Assembly: GCF_018343545.2 (NCBI RefSeq)
Contig: NZ_JAGYPE020000048.1
Location: 1 to 44,808, forward strand
From: Neobacillus citreus
GTDB lineage: Bacteria; Bacillota; Bacilli; Bacillales; Cytobacillaceae
Direction: 5' to 3'
DNA length: 44,808 nucleotides
The notes below the pieces were generated by a model that was not told the origin of the DNA, did no database searches, and saw only the letters and a program-made list of their open reading frames with translations. Made by a program: the position numbers and the translations under genes. Of the stretch, positions 32,491-39,882 are shown one piece after another; the first letter of the stretch is position 1; every line of letters begins with the position of its first letter.

Positions 32491-32581
32491 TAAAACAGCG
32501 AGAAGTAGGAACCAATTTATGGTTCGTGAGTATGTATAGATTGTTGGGCTTTTTATTTATATTTTTTTAGGAGGGAATAAA

Positions 32582-33046
32582 ATGAGCCAATATTACAATC
32601 CTCAAGGATTTCAGCCTTATACCGGCGGTGGAGCCGGAATGCAAGGGGCCCAGCCAATCTCTGGCGGGCAGGGATTTGTTCCCACTCAGTCGGGAGGATT
32701 TCCGCCGGGAGGAGCTGTTCCGCCAAGACCGCCAGCAGGAGGCGGCGCCGTTCCGGGCATGCTGCCAATTGAACAATCGTATATTGAGAATATTTTACGC
32801 TTAAACAAAGGCAAACTGGTATCTGTATTTGCTACATTTGAAGGCAACACACAGTGGAATGCTAAAGAATTTAGAGGAATTATCGAGGCAGCCGGCCGCG
32901 ACCATGTCATCTTAAGCGATCCGCAAAAGGGCACCCGTTACCTGATTCCGATGGTGGCCGTGGACTACATTACATTCTCTGAAGAAATTGAGTATGATTA
33001 CCCGTTCGGCGGAGGACCGCAATTAGGCACTTACCCGCCAAGGTAA
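32582..33046 (+). CDS. gerQ: Spore coat protein GerQ
   Basis: A 154-aa inner-coat protein needed for placing the cortex-lytic enzyme CwlJ. Residues 1-60 are low-complexity, rich in Gly, Pro and Gln (GAQPISGGQGF, PPGGAVPPRPP). The conserved C-terminal domain follows (PIEQSYIENILRLNKGKLVS to YITFSEEIEYDYPFGG). B. subtilis GerQ is cross-linked by transglutaminase through lysines at its extreme N-terminus. Here the first 70 or so residues contain no lysine, so that cross-link cannot form in the same way. TAGGAGGGA precedes the ATG. Monocistronic, with its own terminator. Confidence 0.94.
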   Translation: MSQYYNPQGFQPYTGGGAGMQGAQPISGGQGFVPTQSGGFPPGGAVPPRPPAGGGAVPGMLPIEQSYIENILRLNKGKLVSVFATFEGNTQWNAKEFRGIIEAAGRDHVILSDPQKGTRYLIPMVAVDYITFSEEIEYDYPFGGGPQLGTYPPR

Positions 33047-33049
33047 AAA

Positions 33050-33089
33050 TAAAAAAGCATTGAGTTTACATGTCTCAATGCTTTTTTTC
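33050..33089 (+). terminator. gerQ terminator (also faces ywdK)
   Basis: AAAAAAGCATTGAG and CTCAATGCTTTTTT form a perfect 14-bp stem around a 9-nt loop. T-runs on both strands suit the convergent ywdK. Confidence 0.92.
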
Positions 33090-33093
33090 ATGA

Positions 33094-33465
33094 TTAAAAT
33101 TGTTTTACCGCTCCAAGAATCATCAATACCCAAGCCGCTAAGAAACAAACGCCGCCAATTGGGGTGATGGCGCCAAGCGGGCCGATTTTTGTTAAGCTTA
33201 ATAGATACAAGCTGCCGCTGAATAAGATGATACCAACAAGCATTAACCAGCCTGACCAGGTAAACAAAGAGCTAGTTGCAGCTTTTCCAAGCAGCAGGCC
33301 AATGATTAAAATACCGGTTGCATGAAACATTTGATAGGTAACGCCAGTTTTCCAAATCTCAAGATAATGAGCATCTAATCTGTCCTTTAGTCCATGTGCC
33401 CCAAAGGCACCAAGTGCGACTGCCAAAAAGGCATTGATGGCGCCAATGACAATAAAAGTTTTCAT
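33094..33465 (-). CDS. ywdK: DUF423 membrane protein YwdK
   Basis: A 123-aa integral membrane protein of the DUF423 family with four predicted helices (about 2-22, 45-63, 69-89, 97-119). The family signature GAFGAHGLKDRL follows helix 1, and GPLGAITPIGGVCFLAAW lies in helix 4. Function unknown. AAGGAG precedes the ATG. It is downstream of ywdI on the same strand, with a 123-bp repeat between them. Confidence 0.9.
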   Translation of the reverse strand: MKTFIVIGAINAFLAVALGAFGAHGLKDRLDAHYLEIWKTGVTYQMFHATGILIIGLLLGKAATSSLFTWSGWLMLVGIILFSGSLYLLSLTKIGPLGAITPIGGVCFLAAWVLMILGAVKQF

Positions 33466-33482
33466 GTTATTATTCTCTCCTT

Positions 33483-33605
33483 TTGTCTAGCTGCAGCGCC
33501 TAGCCCCTCGAGGTCATAAGCCAATCCGTCAAGAAGGCTAAAGAACAGCCTTCTCGCCGGCTTGTCTTATGCTTGTCGGGGCTGGTCAAGGCGCTTCCGC
33601 TTTTC
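33483..33605. repeat. 123-bp imperfect-palindrome repeat, copy 2
   Basis: Same length and orientation as 7066-7188. It shares TTGTCTAGCT at the left, the inner AGAAGGCTAA/CAGCCTTCTCGCCGGCT core and GGTCAAGGCGCTTCCGCTTTT-like right end. The flanking loops differ but are complementary within the copy (TAGCCCCTCGAGG with TCGGGGCT), showing compensatory change. It separates ywdI from ywdK. Confidence 0.85.
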
Positions 33606-33608
33606 TAT

Positions 33609-33938
33609 TTAAAAATCAAACAGTGAATCGCCATTAGCCTCATCGTCCAGTTCCAATTTTTTTGGCTGTGGTGTAGTGACTGTTGGCTGTTGAAAAATAG
33701 GCTGCGAGACAGCGGGCTGATAGGCTGCCTGCTGGAATACTTGAGCTGTTGTTGCTTGCTGAATAACGGCCGATGCGGGCTGCACATCCCGTCCGGTCTG
33801 CTTTTCTTCCAATATCAATTCGCATAATATTTTAATAGAGTAAACCCTTTCCCGCAAGCTTTCTTCCTTATGGCTGGCCCGTGCCTGATTCAGTTCTTCT
33901 TCCATTTTGGCTAATAATTTTTGGACAGATATATTCAC
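33609..33938 (-). CDS. ywdI: YwdI family protein
   Basis: A 109-aa protein of the YwdI (DUF5327) family. The N-terminal 45 residues are helical and charged (KLLAKMEEELNQ, RERVYSIKILCELILEE). The middle is a low-complexity Gln/Pro/Val segment and the C-terminus acidic (LDDEANGDSLFDF). The start is GTG at 33938, 9 nt after GAGGAG; the TTG two codons earlier is only 3 nt from it. Function unknown. Its order beside ywdK is conserved in B. subtilis. Confidence 0.82.
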   Translation of the reverse strand: MNISVQKLLAKMEEELNQARASHKEESLRERVYSIKILCELILEEKQTGRDVQPASAVIQQATTAQVFQQAAYQPAVSQPIFQQPTVTTPQPKKLELDDEANGDSLFDF

Positions 33939-34037
33939 GTTCAAATACTCCTCATTTTCGGTCTCTATTTTATTCTACATGAGTATCGGCTTTTTTTCGA
34001 AAAAATAGTCTTTTACAGGCTTTCGACATATTTCAAA

Positions 34038-34053
34038 TGTTCCACGTGAAACT
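34038..34053. other. parS site (ParB/Spo0J binding)
   Basis: TGTTCCACGTGAAACT matches the Bacillus parS consensus TGTTNCACGTGAAACA at every fixed position but the last. It is intergenic, between ywdI and the moeB terminator. B. subtilis carries parS sites in the origin-proximal region around 330-334 degrees, close to its gerQ/ywd genes. The site should load ParB and SMC condensin. Confidence 0.85.
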
Positions 34054-34066
34054 TGTTGAAAAATGT

Positions 34067-34096
34067 AAAACCCGCATCTTTAAAGATTCGGGTTTC
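34067..34096 (-). terminator. moeB terminator
   Basis: Minus-strand AAACCCG and CGGGTTTT enclose an inner ATCTTTAAAGAT palindrome. It follows the moeB stop and ends the molybdenum-cofactor block. Confidence 0.8.
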
Positions 34097-34101
34097 TTAG
34101 T

Positions 34102-35121
34102 TTATCCTAATATCCTTTGATAGATTGTTTTCGCATGGGTCAAATCTTTTGTCCCGTGAATAAGGGCCCTGCCGTCTTGGAAGATGACCATCCGCTCCTC
34201 GCCCATTTCAACTGACACTAAATATGGATTGCCTTTTACAGAGTAGCCGAGCGAGCTAAGCTGGCCTGCGAGCCTTTCTAGCGAAATTTCCCCAGGTGTG
34301 GCAGGACGGATTTGCACGGTATCGCGGCCGCACAGGACTGTGGTCTTTGTCATATTTTCACGGTCGAGATAAGGATATGTCCGCTCCTCGCCGCAGGATA
34401 GGCAGCCGGAGTATTTGGCCTTTGACATTTTCATGCTTGTATATTGATTTCTCCATAAATCGAAGCTGACAAAGGCCTGGCGGACTGCATCCCAATCCTC
34501 GACCAGCATCTTCAACGCTTCCGCAGTCTGGTGGGCAATGACCATTTGCACGGCAGGAGAAATGATGCCGCCCGTATCGCAGGTCATCCCCTGAAGCGGA
34601 ATCGTCCGAAGCAGGCAATTTAAACACGGCGTTTTACCAGGAATGATGGAAAAACTCATCCCATAGCTGCCGACGCAGGCCCCGTAAATCCAAGGAATGT
34701 TGTATTTCTGGGAAACGTCGTTCATCGCCATCCGCGTTTCAAAATTGTCAGTCGCATCTAACATCAGGTCGACCCCCGCAGCTAGCTCCTCGAGTAGCTC
34801 CGGAGTGGCGTCGCCGATGATGGCGTTAATTTCAACATCTGAATTAATTGCTTTTAGACGCTTTTTAGCTGCTGCTGCCTTAGGTAGTTTTTCTGCCACA
34901 TCCTCTTCAGTATAAAGCTGCTGGCGCTGCAGATTACTGGCTTCAACATAGTCCCGATCGACGATGGTTAATCTGCCGACACCGGCGCGGGTCAAGATTT
35001 CCGCATTACCCGAACCCAGAGCCCCAGCGCCGATGATTAACACATGCTTATTTCTTATCTTTTCTTGGCCGTCCTTGCCGATTCCCGGAAAAAGGACTTG
35101 CCTTGAGTAGCGTTCGTTCAT
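34102..35121 (-). CDS. moeB: Molybdopterin-synthase adenylyltransferase (MoeB/ThiF family)
   Basis: Adenylates the C-terminal Gly-Gly of MoaD so that sulfur can be added for molybdopterin synthesis. The product is 339 aa. The E1-like nucleotide fold has LIIGAGALGSGNAEILTRAG and VDRDYVEASNLQRQQLY with the catalytic Arg. DATDNFETRMAMND is conserved. Zinc ligands are in CLNC and CLSCG. AAAGGGG lies before the ATG at 35121. A longer open frame upstream only reads array A7. ThiF is a close relative, but adjacency to moaD and moaE favours MoeB. Confidence 0.93.
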   Translation of the reverse strand: MNERYSRQVLFPGIGKDGQEKIRNKHVLIIGAGALGSGNAEILTRAGVGRLTIVDRDYVEASNLQRQQLYTEEDVAEKLPKAAAAKKRLKAINSDVEINAIIGDATPELLEELAAGVDLMLDATDNFETRMAMNDVSQKYNIPWIYGACVGSYGMSFSIIPGKTPCLNCLLRTIPLQGMTCDTGGIISPAVQMVIAHQTAEALKMLVEDWDAVRQAFVSFDLWRNQYTSMKMSKAKYSGCLSCGEERTYPYLDRENMTKTTVLCGRDTVQIRPATPGEISLERLAGQLSSLGYSVKGNPYLVSVEMGEERMVIFQDGRALIHGTKDLTHAKTIYQRILG

Positions 35122-35205
35122 AAAGATCCCCTTTCTAGAAGAAAACTCGCCATTTTGGCGAGCTTTTAGGGTAAAATTAGCTATTTTTAATTGATTTATA
35201 TTTAA

Positions 35206-35384
35206 TGCCCGCGAATTTCGTGATTCTATTAGAGAATTTGAGTTTCCAACAAGAAAATTCATTTTTTAAAAAGGACAAGTTTCCAGTCTATCGGCGAATT
35301 TTTGCAGTCTATCGGCGAATCTCAGACTTCTATCGGCGAATTGGGGTTCCCAATCGGCGAATTTTAACGTCCTATCGGCGAATC
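35206..35384 (+). repeat. 21-bp phased repeat array A7 (core TATCGGCGAAT)
   Basis: Five near-identical cores ATCGGCGAAT start at 35290, 35311, 35332, 35353 and 35374, exactly 21 bp apart. Towards moeB the same phase continues with decayed units: GCGAAT at 35211, GAGAAT at 35232, GAAAAT at 35253 and GACAAG at 35274. The array lies between moaD and moeB inside the operon, opposite to transcription. Confidence 0.9.
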
Positions 35385-35390
35385 AAAAAA

Positions 35391-35624
35391 TCAGCCCCCG
35401 CTGACCGGCGGGATAAATGCAATTTCATCGCCTTCCTGGATGACTTCATCATTAGAAGCAAACTCCTCATTAATCGCCGTCATTACAGTCTCCATACGCG
35501 GCAGGTCGTACTTCTCAGAGAGTTCCGCCTTCAATTCAGCGACCGTTTTTCCGCTAACATCAAGCCTTAGGAACTCTTCACCAACCGCATCGCGCAAATG
35601 GGCGAAAAACAAAATTTTATTCAC
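35391..35624 (-). CDS. moaD: Molybdopterin synthase sulfur-carrier subunit
   Basis: The small ubiquitin-like subunit carrying a thiocarboxylate on its C-terminal glycine. The product is 77 aa, ends IAFIPPVSGG and has the beta-grasp pattern (MNKILFFAHLRDAVGEE). The GTG start at 35624 overlaps the last codons of moaE, with AAGGTGA 5 nt upstream, so the two subunits are translationally coupled. Confidence 0.95.
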   Translation of the reverse strand: MNKILFFAHLRDAVGEEFLRLDVSGKTVAELKAELSEKYDLPRMETVMTAINEEFASNDEVIQEGDEIAFIPPVSGG

Positions 35625-36084
35625 TTAAATCACCTTCCTCAGGCTTTCCGCTCGGATAGGCCTTCGTTTCGAGCTGGTTGCCGACCCATTCCTCGCCGTC
35701 CTCCCAGTGCTCTTTTTTCCAAATTGGGACAATTTCCTTAATCCGCTCAATCGCATAGCGGTTCGCCTCATAGGCATCAGCCCGGTGCGGCGTTGACACC
35801 GCGATCACCACCGCGACATCGGTAATATCCAAGCGCCCGACCCGATGGGTAATCGCAACTTGAGAACCCGCCCAGCGCTCTTCAATCTCACGGCCAATCT
35901 GCTCCAGCTTTTTCACAGCCATCGCTTCATATGCGTCATAGATTAAAAATAACGTCTTTTTTCCATAGGTCAATTCCCGGACGGTGCCGATGAAGGTAGT
36001 AATCGCGCCTGCTTCGCGCTGGACCACCTTGTCGATAACATCCTGTATATTAATTGGTTCTTTTGAAATCTCGTAAAGCTTCAA
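35617..36084 (-). CDS. moaE: Molybdopterin synthase catalytic subunit
   Basis: Inserts two sulfurs from MoaD into cyclic pyranopterin monophosphate to form molybdopterin. The product is 155 aa. Conserved elements include GAITTFIGTVREL, STPHRADAYEANRYAIERIK and PIWKKEHWEDGEEWV with the catalytic lysines. The block that usually reads LEYEAY is LIYDAY here, a mild departure. The start is TTG at 36084, directly abutting the stop of the upstream gene, with GAGGTGA 5 nt away. Confidence 0.94.
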   Translation of the reverse strand: MKLYEISKEPINIQDVIDKVVQREAGAITTFIGTVRELTYGKKTLFLIYDAYEAMAVKKLEQIGREIEERWAGSQVAITHRVGRLDITDVAVVIAVSTPHRADAYEANRYAIERIKEIVPIWKKEHWEDGEEWVGNQLETKAYPSGKPEEGDLSE

Positions 36085-38007
36085 TTATTTCACCTCTTCA
36101 GCCAAGCGCTTTGGCTCGGCGTTTTCCACCACTTGATAGCCGCCGATATTCTCCACCTGAGCCTTGAAGGCAGGGGAATGGATGATTTCCGCTAGCAGCT
36201 TGAACTGTTCACTTTCATAAAAGCTCCTGGTCATGACTAAATCGTATTCCTCGTCGGAAACCGGAACGAACTCCAAGCCCATTGCCTTTGCCGCCGGATA
36301 AATGCCGAGACCAGCGCCACAAGAATCACTGTTCACTTCCGCAGCAACTGCTAAATGCGAGAACATTTCGCGGTCATAGCCCGCTATTCTCTCCGGCTCA
36401 AGCCCCGCTTCCTCCATCAGCATATCAAACAAAATCCTCGTGCCGGCGCCTTTTTGGCGGTTCACGAAGTTCGCTCCCCTTTCCACCAAATCACGCACGT
36501 CACGGATTTCAAGCGGATTGCCTGCCGGTAAAATCCAGCCCTGCTTGCGCTTCAAAAATGGATACAGGACAACCTCCTGCCCGGCTAACAACCGGCGTAC
36601 ATATGATATATTATATTGTTTTGTCTCAGGGTCAAGCAAATGAATCCCCGCTACATGGGCCTCGCCTTTTCGGATTGCCATAATGCCGGCCATGCTGCCG
36701 ACATGCGAGGAGACAATTTTCATTTCGGTCCGCACCCGCTTCAGCGCCGACGACAATAGGTCAATCGTCAAATCGTGGCTGCCCGTAAACATGATCGCAT
36801 TTCGGATTTCCTCAAGCGGCCGCAGCAACTCCACTTCCGCCAGCTCTCCTTGTTCATAGCCGATCACATCTGGCGGCACCACCAATAACCCATCTGCCCG
36901 CACATACGACATCGTCACCCCAGCCGCTCTTGTCAGCGGATTAGCGACAAACTGGCCATTCACATAGCCGATATTCATTCGCACAAAATCCTCAGCGCCC
37001 ATCGACGAAACGATGCGCCGGCCAAGCTTGACGGTAACCTTCTGCCGCTCTGGCTCCGGCACACCTAAGTACTTGCAGACAAGCGGCCGTGCGAACCATT
37101 CCAGCGCCAGATAAGCTGAAACCGGATATCCCGGTACGCCAATCACAACCGTACCATTAATCTTACCCAAAATAACCGGCTTCCCAGGACGTGCCGCGAC
37201 GCCGTGGGTATAAACCGTACCAAGCTCCTGAATGATATGAACGGTATAATCCTTGCGCCCCGCCGACGACCCCGCATTGATGACGATAAAGTCCGAAGTC
37301 TCAGAAGCCTCCAAAAGCGCTTCTTTAATCTTCTCCGGCTCATCCTTGACAATCCGGTGCAAACGCGGCTCGCCGCCCCACTCTTTAATAAAATTGGCAA
37401 ACACAGTGCCGTTAAATTCAACAATTTTTCCAGGCGCCATTTCCTGCCCCGGTTCAACTAACTCATTACCGGTCGGAATCACGGCCACAACCGGTTTTTT
37501 CACAACCGAAACCGAAAGCAGCCCTGACGCAATTAGCACGCCCAAATCAGCAGGCCTTAATGCATGACCCTGCGGAAACAGCATTTCCTCCTGAACGATA
37601 TCCTCGCCAATCGGACGGATGTGCTGCCAAGGCGTAGCGGGTTCGATGATTTCAATCGTCTCCTCGTCCAACACCTGCACATGCTCAATCATAATCACCG
37701 CATTAAACGGCGATGGTATCGCATTTCCCGTATCAACATGAACAAACTGCTCACCAAGCTTTAAATGAAGCGGGTTCTGCTCATGCGCCGTATACGTGCT
37801 TTCCGCTACAACCGCAACCCCATCCATCGCCGAGGCATGATAGTGCGGCGTCGACACAGGTGCAAAAATCGGTTCAGCCGTCACACGCCCTAATGCATCC
37901 ACTGTCGGAATCAGTTCCTTTTCCGGAGTACTCTCAAAAGCAGCGAGAATTTCATCACGCGCCTCGAAACGTGGTTTATCTTCCAAGTAAATTTTCCGTT
38001 TATACAT
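36085..38007 (-). CDS. MoeA-like protein fused to a periplasmic-binding-type domain
   Basis: A 640-aa two-part protein. Residues 1 to about 400 are a full MoeA molybdotransferase: substrate loop in PVSTPHYHASAMDGVAVVA, NAGSSAGRKDYTV and GVPGYPVSAYLALEWF. From about 410 a PBP-like (PF12727-type) domain follows (IMFTGSHDLTIDLLSSAL, MAIRKGEAHVAGIHLLDPETKQ, RQKGAGTRILFDML). In related proteins this domain is linked to molybdate or cofactor sensing, but its ligand is not established. No signal peptide, so it acts in the cytoplasm. It is flanked by a second, free-standing moeA upstream and by moaE downstream. RBS AGGTAAGGGGAG. Confidence 0.9.
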   Translation of the reverse strand: MYKRKIYLEDKPRFEARDEILAAFESTPEKELIPTVDALGRVTAEPIFAPVSTPHYHASAMDGVAVVAESTYTAHEQNPLHLKLGEQFVHVDTGNAIPSPFNAVIMIEHVQVLDEETIEIIEPATPWQHIRPIGEDIVQEEMLFPQGHALRPADLGVLIASGLLSVSVVKKPVVAVIPTGNELVEPGQEMAPGKIVEFNGTVFANFIKEWGGEPRLHRIVKDEPEKIKEALLEASETSDFIVINAGSSAGRKDYTVHIIQELGTVYTHGVAARPGKPVILGKINGTVVIGVPGYPVSAYLALEWFARPLVCKYLGVPEPERQKVTVKLGRRIVSSMGAEDFVRMNIGYVNGQFVANPLTRAAGVTMSYVRADGLLVVPPDVIGYEQGELAEVELLRPLEEIRNAIMFTGSHDLTIDLLSSALKRVRTEMKIVSSHVGSMAGIMAIRKGEAHVAGIHLLDPETKQYNISYVRRLLAGQEVVLYPFLKRKQGWILPAGNPLEIRDVRDLVERGANFVNRQKGAGTRILFDMLMEEAGLEPERIAGYDREMFSHLAVAAEVNSDSCGAGLGIYPAAKAMGLEFVPVSDEEYDLVMTRSFYESEQFKLLAEIIHSPAFKAQVENIGGYQVVENAEPKRLAEEVK

Positions 38008-38021
38008 AACTGTCGCTCCCC

Positions 38022-39254
38022 TTACCTGGACAGAATCACAGGAACATACTCGCCCTGCGAAACTCCTTCTTTTTCAGAACTGATTTCCACAATGCCGTCA
38101 CTCTTAACTAACGTAGTTATTAAGCCTGACTTGCCAATAATCGGCTCCGCCCACCATTCGCCGTCCTTTTCCTCAAGCCGTATTCTGATATAATCCGACC
38201 GTCCCGGGCTTGACGGGATGTTTTTCGTTATTTTTGCAAAAATATGCCCAGGCTTAGACACGAGATGTTCGCCGGACAACTTCTTCAAAATCCGCTCGCC
38301 AAAAAGTTTGAAGATAATCATCGCCGACGCCGGATGGCCAGGCAGTCCAATCACCGGTTTGCCGTCCGCCACCGCTAAAATCGTCGGTTTGCCGGGCTTG
38401 ATCGAAATCCCGTGGACAAACACGCCAGGCTCACCCAATGATTGGATAACCTCCGTCGTATAATCCTTCGCCCCAACAGAGCTGCCGCCTGACATAATCA
38501 AGCAGTCTACTTGTTCGTAAAGTTCGCGGGCCTTTTGGCTGAATTCCTCATAGTCATCGCGGACAATGCCGCCGTACACAACCTCGACATTCCAATCGCT
38601 GGCCAAGCCAGCAATCGTCAGCCCGTTAATATCACGGATTTGTCCGACCGACAAGTTCTCCGTTTGATAAGGAACAATCTCATCGCCGGACGACAGGTAG
38701 CCGGCTTTTATTTTTCGAAAAACGGTGACATGAGTAATCCCCAAGGAGGCAAGGGCACCCAATTCCTGTGCGCGGAGTTTCACCCCTTTTTCAAGGAGAA
38801 TCTCGCCCTCGCGGATATCCTCGCCGGCCCGGATGACATTTTCCCCGGGCGCCACTTGTTTATATGTATTGAGGAGTCCCTCGACATCCTCACAATGTTC
38901 AATCATCATCACGCTGTCACTGCCAACCGGAAGCATCCCGCCAGTCGGAACGTAAACAGCTTGTCCACGGCCTACTTTTACATCGGGGACCTCGCCCATT
39001 TTGACTTCCCCGGCAACGTTCAGGAAGCCGGGCATGGACTCGGAAGAACCATACGTATCTTTCGCGCGGACAGCATATCCGTCGACCGTCGAGCGGTCAA
39101 AGCCGGGAACATTCTCCTTAGCAGTCACCGGCTCGGCTAGTATATAATGAAGGGCTTCGGAAAGCTCTCTTACTTCTGTTTGTTGGGTTGCCGGGATCAT
39201 TTCATCTATCAAGGCAAATGTTTCTTCCACTGTTTTTACTTTGAAAAATTGCAT
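38022..39254 (-). CDS. moeA: Molybdopterin molybdotransferase MoeA
   Basis: Inserts molybdate into adenylylated molybdopterin. The product is 410 aa with the four MoeA domains. VPGFDRSTVDGYAVRA near residue 50 is the substrate-binding loop, MSGGSSVGAKDYTTEV the MPT-binding motif and GLPGHPASAMIIFKLF the active-site segment. The final beta-barrel domain ends EGEYVPVILSR-like. An AGGGGGAG site precedes the ATG. Two MoeA-type proteins in tandem suggest division of labour, for instance separate substrates or metals. Confidence 0.95.
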   Translation of the reverse strand: MQFFKVKTVEETFALIDEMIPATQQTEVRELSEALHYILAEPVTAKENVPGFDRSTVDGYAVRAKDTYGSSESMPGFLNVAGEVKMGEVPDVKVGRGQAVYVPTGGMLPVGSDSVMMIEHCEDVEGLLNTYKQVAPGENVIRAGEDIREGEILLEKGVKLRAQELGALASLGITHVTVFRKIKAGYLSSGDEIVPYQTENLSVGQIRDINGLTIAGLASDWNVEVVYGGIVRDDYEEFSQKARELYEQVDCLIMSGGSSVGAKDYTTEVIQSLGEPGVFVHGISIKPGKPTILAVADGKPVIGLPGHPASAMIIFKLFGERILKKLSGEHLVSKPGHIFAKITKNIPSSPGRSDYIRIRLEEKDGEWWAEPIIGKSGLITTLVKSDGIVEISSEKEGVSQGEYVPVILSR

Positions 39255-39270
39255 GGTTCTCTTTCTCCCC

Positions 39271-39870
39271 CTAATGTTCGCTTTCGGCCCACTTTTTCGC
39301 GTCTTCGTATTCCTCCGGGCGGTTCATGTTGAAGAAGACCCGCTCCAATTCTGTTTGGCTAAAGCCTGCAAGCTCTTTTTCTGTTACATAAAGGACATTA
39401 AGACGGTCCAGCAGCTGTTTCATGCGGAGATTCCCCGCCGCAATACAGCTTTCCGCAACAGCTGCGACTGATTTTTTAAAAACAGCAAATAACGGATGCT
39501 GATTCCCGTTGATAACCGGGATGACCGCATCATAATCGCCGCATAGCTTTGCCATTGTCTCGGCGAGTTCCCCGGACACAAACGGCATGTCGCAAGCGAC
39601 GATAAAATTAACATCGCCTTTGGAAGCTTTCAAACCGGCATGAAGTCCGGCGAGCGGCCCCATGCCGGGATAGTCATCTGCGACCATTTCCAGTTCTAAA
39701 AATTCATAATCATCAAAATGATTGGTTACCAGAATTATACCATTAAAACGTTGCTTAAGTGTGTCTCTAATTCTTTCAATATTAGTTTTCTCATTTATTT
39801 TTAATAGAGCTTTGTTGGTGCCCATTCGGCTGGATTTTCCGCCGGATAAAATAATTGCTGAAGCGTTCAT
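39271..39870 (-). CDS. mobA: Molybdenum cofactor guanylyltransferase
   Basis: Adds GMP to Mo-molybdopterin, giving the guanine dinucleotide cofactor (bis-MGD after dimerisation) used by DMSO-reductase-family enzymes such as formate dehydrogenase. The product is 199 aa. The nucleotidyltransferase motif is IILSGGKSSRMGTNKALL, with DDYPGMGPLAGLHAGL and the metal-binding ACDMPFV. The ATG at 39870 has AGAGGTG 6 nt upstream; a GTG three codons earlier overlaps it. It starts 12 bp after fdhE. Confidence 0.95.
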   Translation of the reverse strand: MNASAIILSGGKSSRMGTNKALLKINEKTNIERIRDTLKQRFNGIILVTNHFDDYEFLELEMVADDYPGMGPLAGLHAGLKASKGDVNFIVACDMPFVSGELAETMAKLCGDYDAVIPVINGNQHPLFAVFKKSVAAVAESCIAAGNLRMKQLLDRLNVLYVTEKELAGFSQTELERVFFNMNRPEEYEDAKKWAESEH

Positions 39871-39882
39871 CGACAGCACCTC

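Noticed and set aside
35122..35262. N-terminal extension of MoeB
   Set aside because: It reads non-conserved A/T-rich sequence next to array A7. AAAGGGG before the ATG at 35121 fixes the start.
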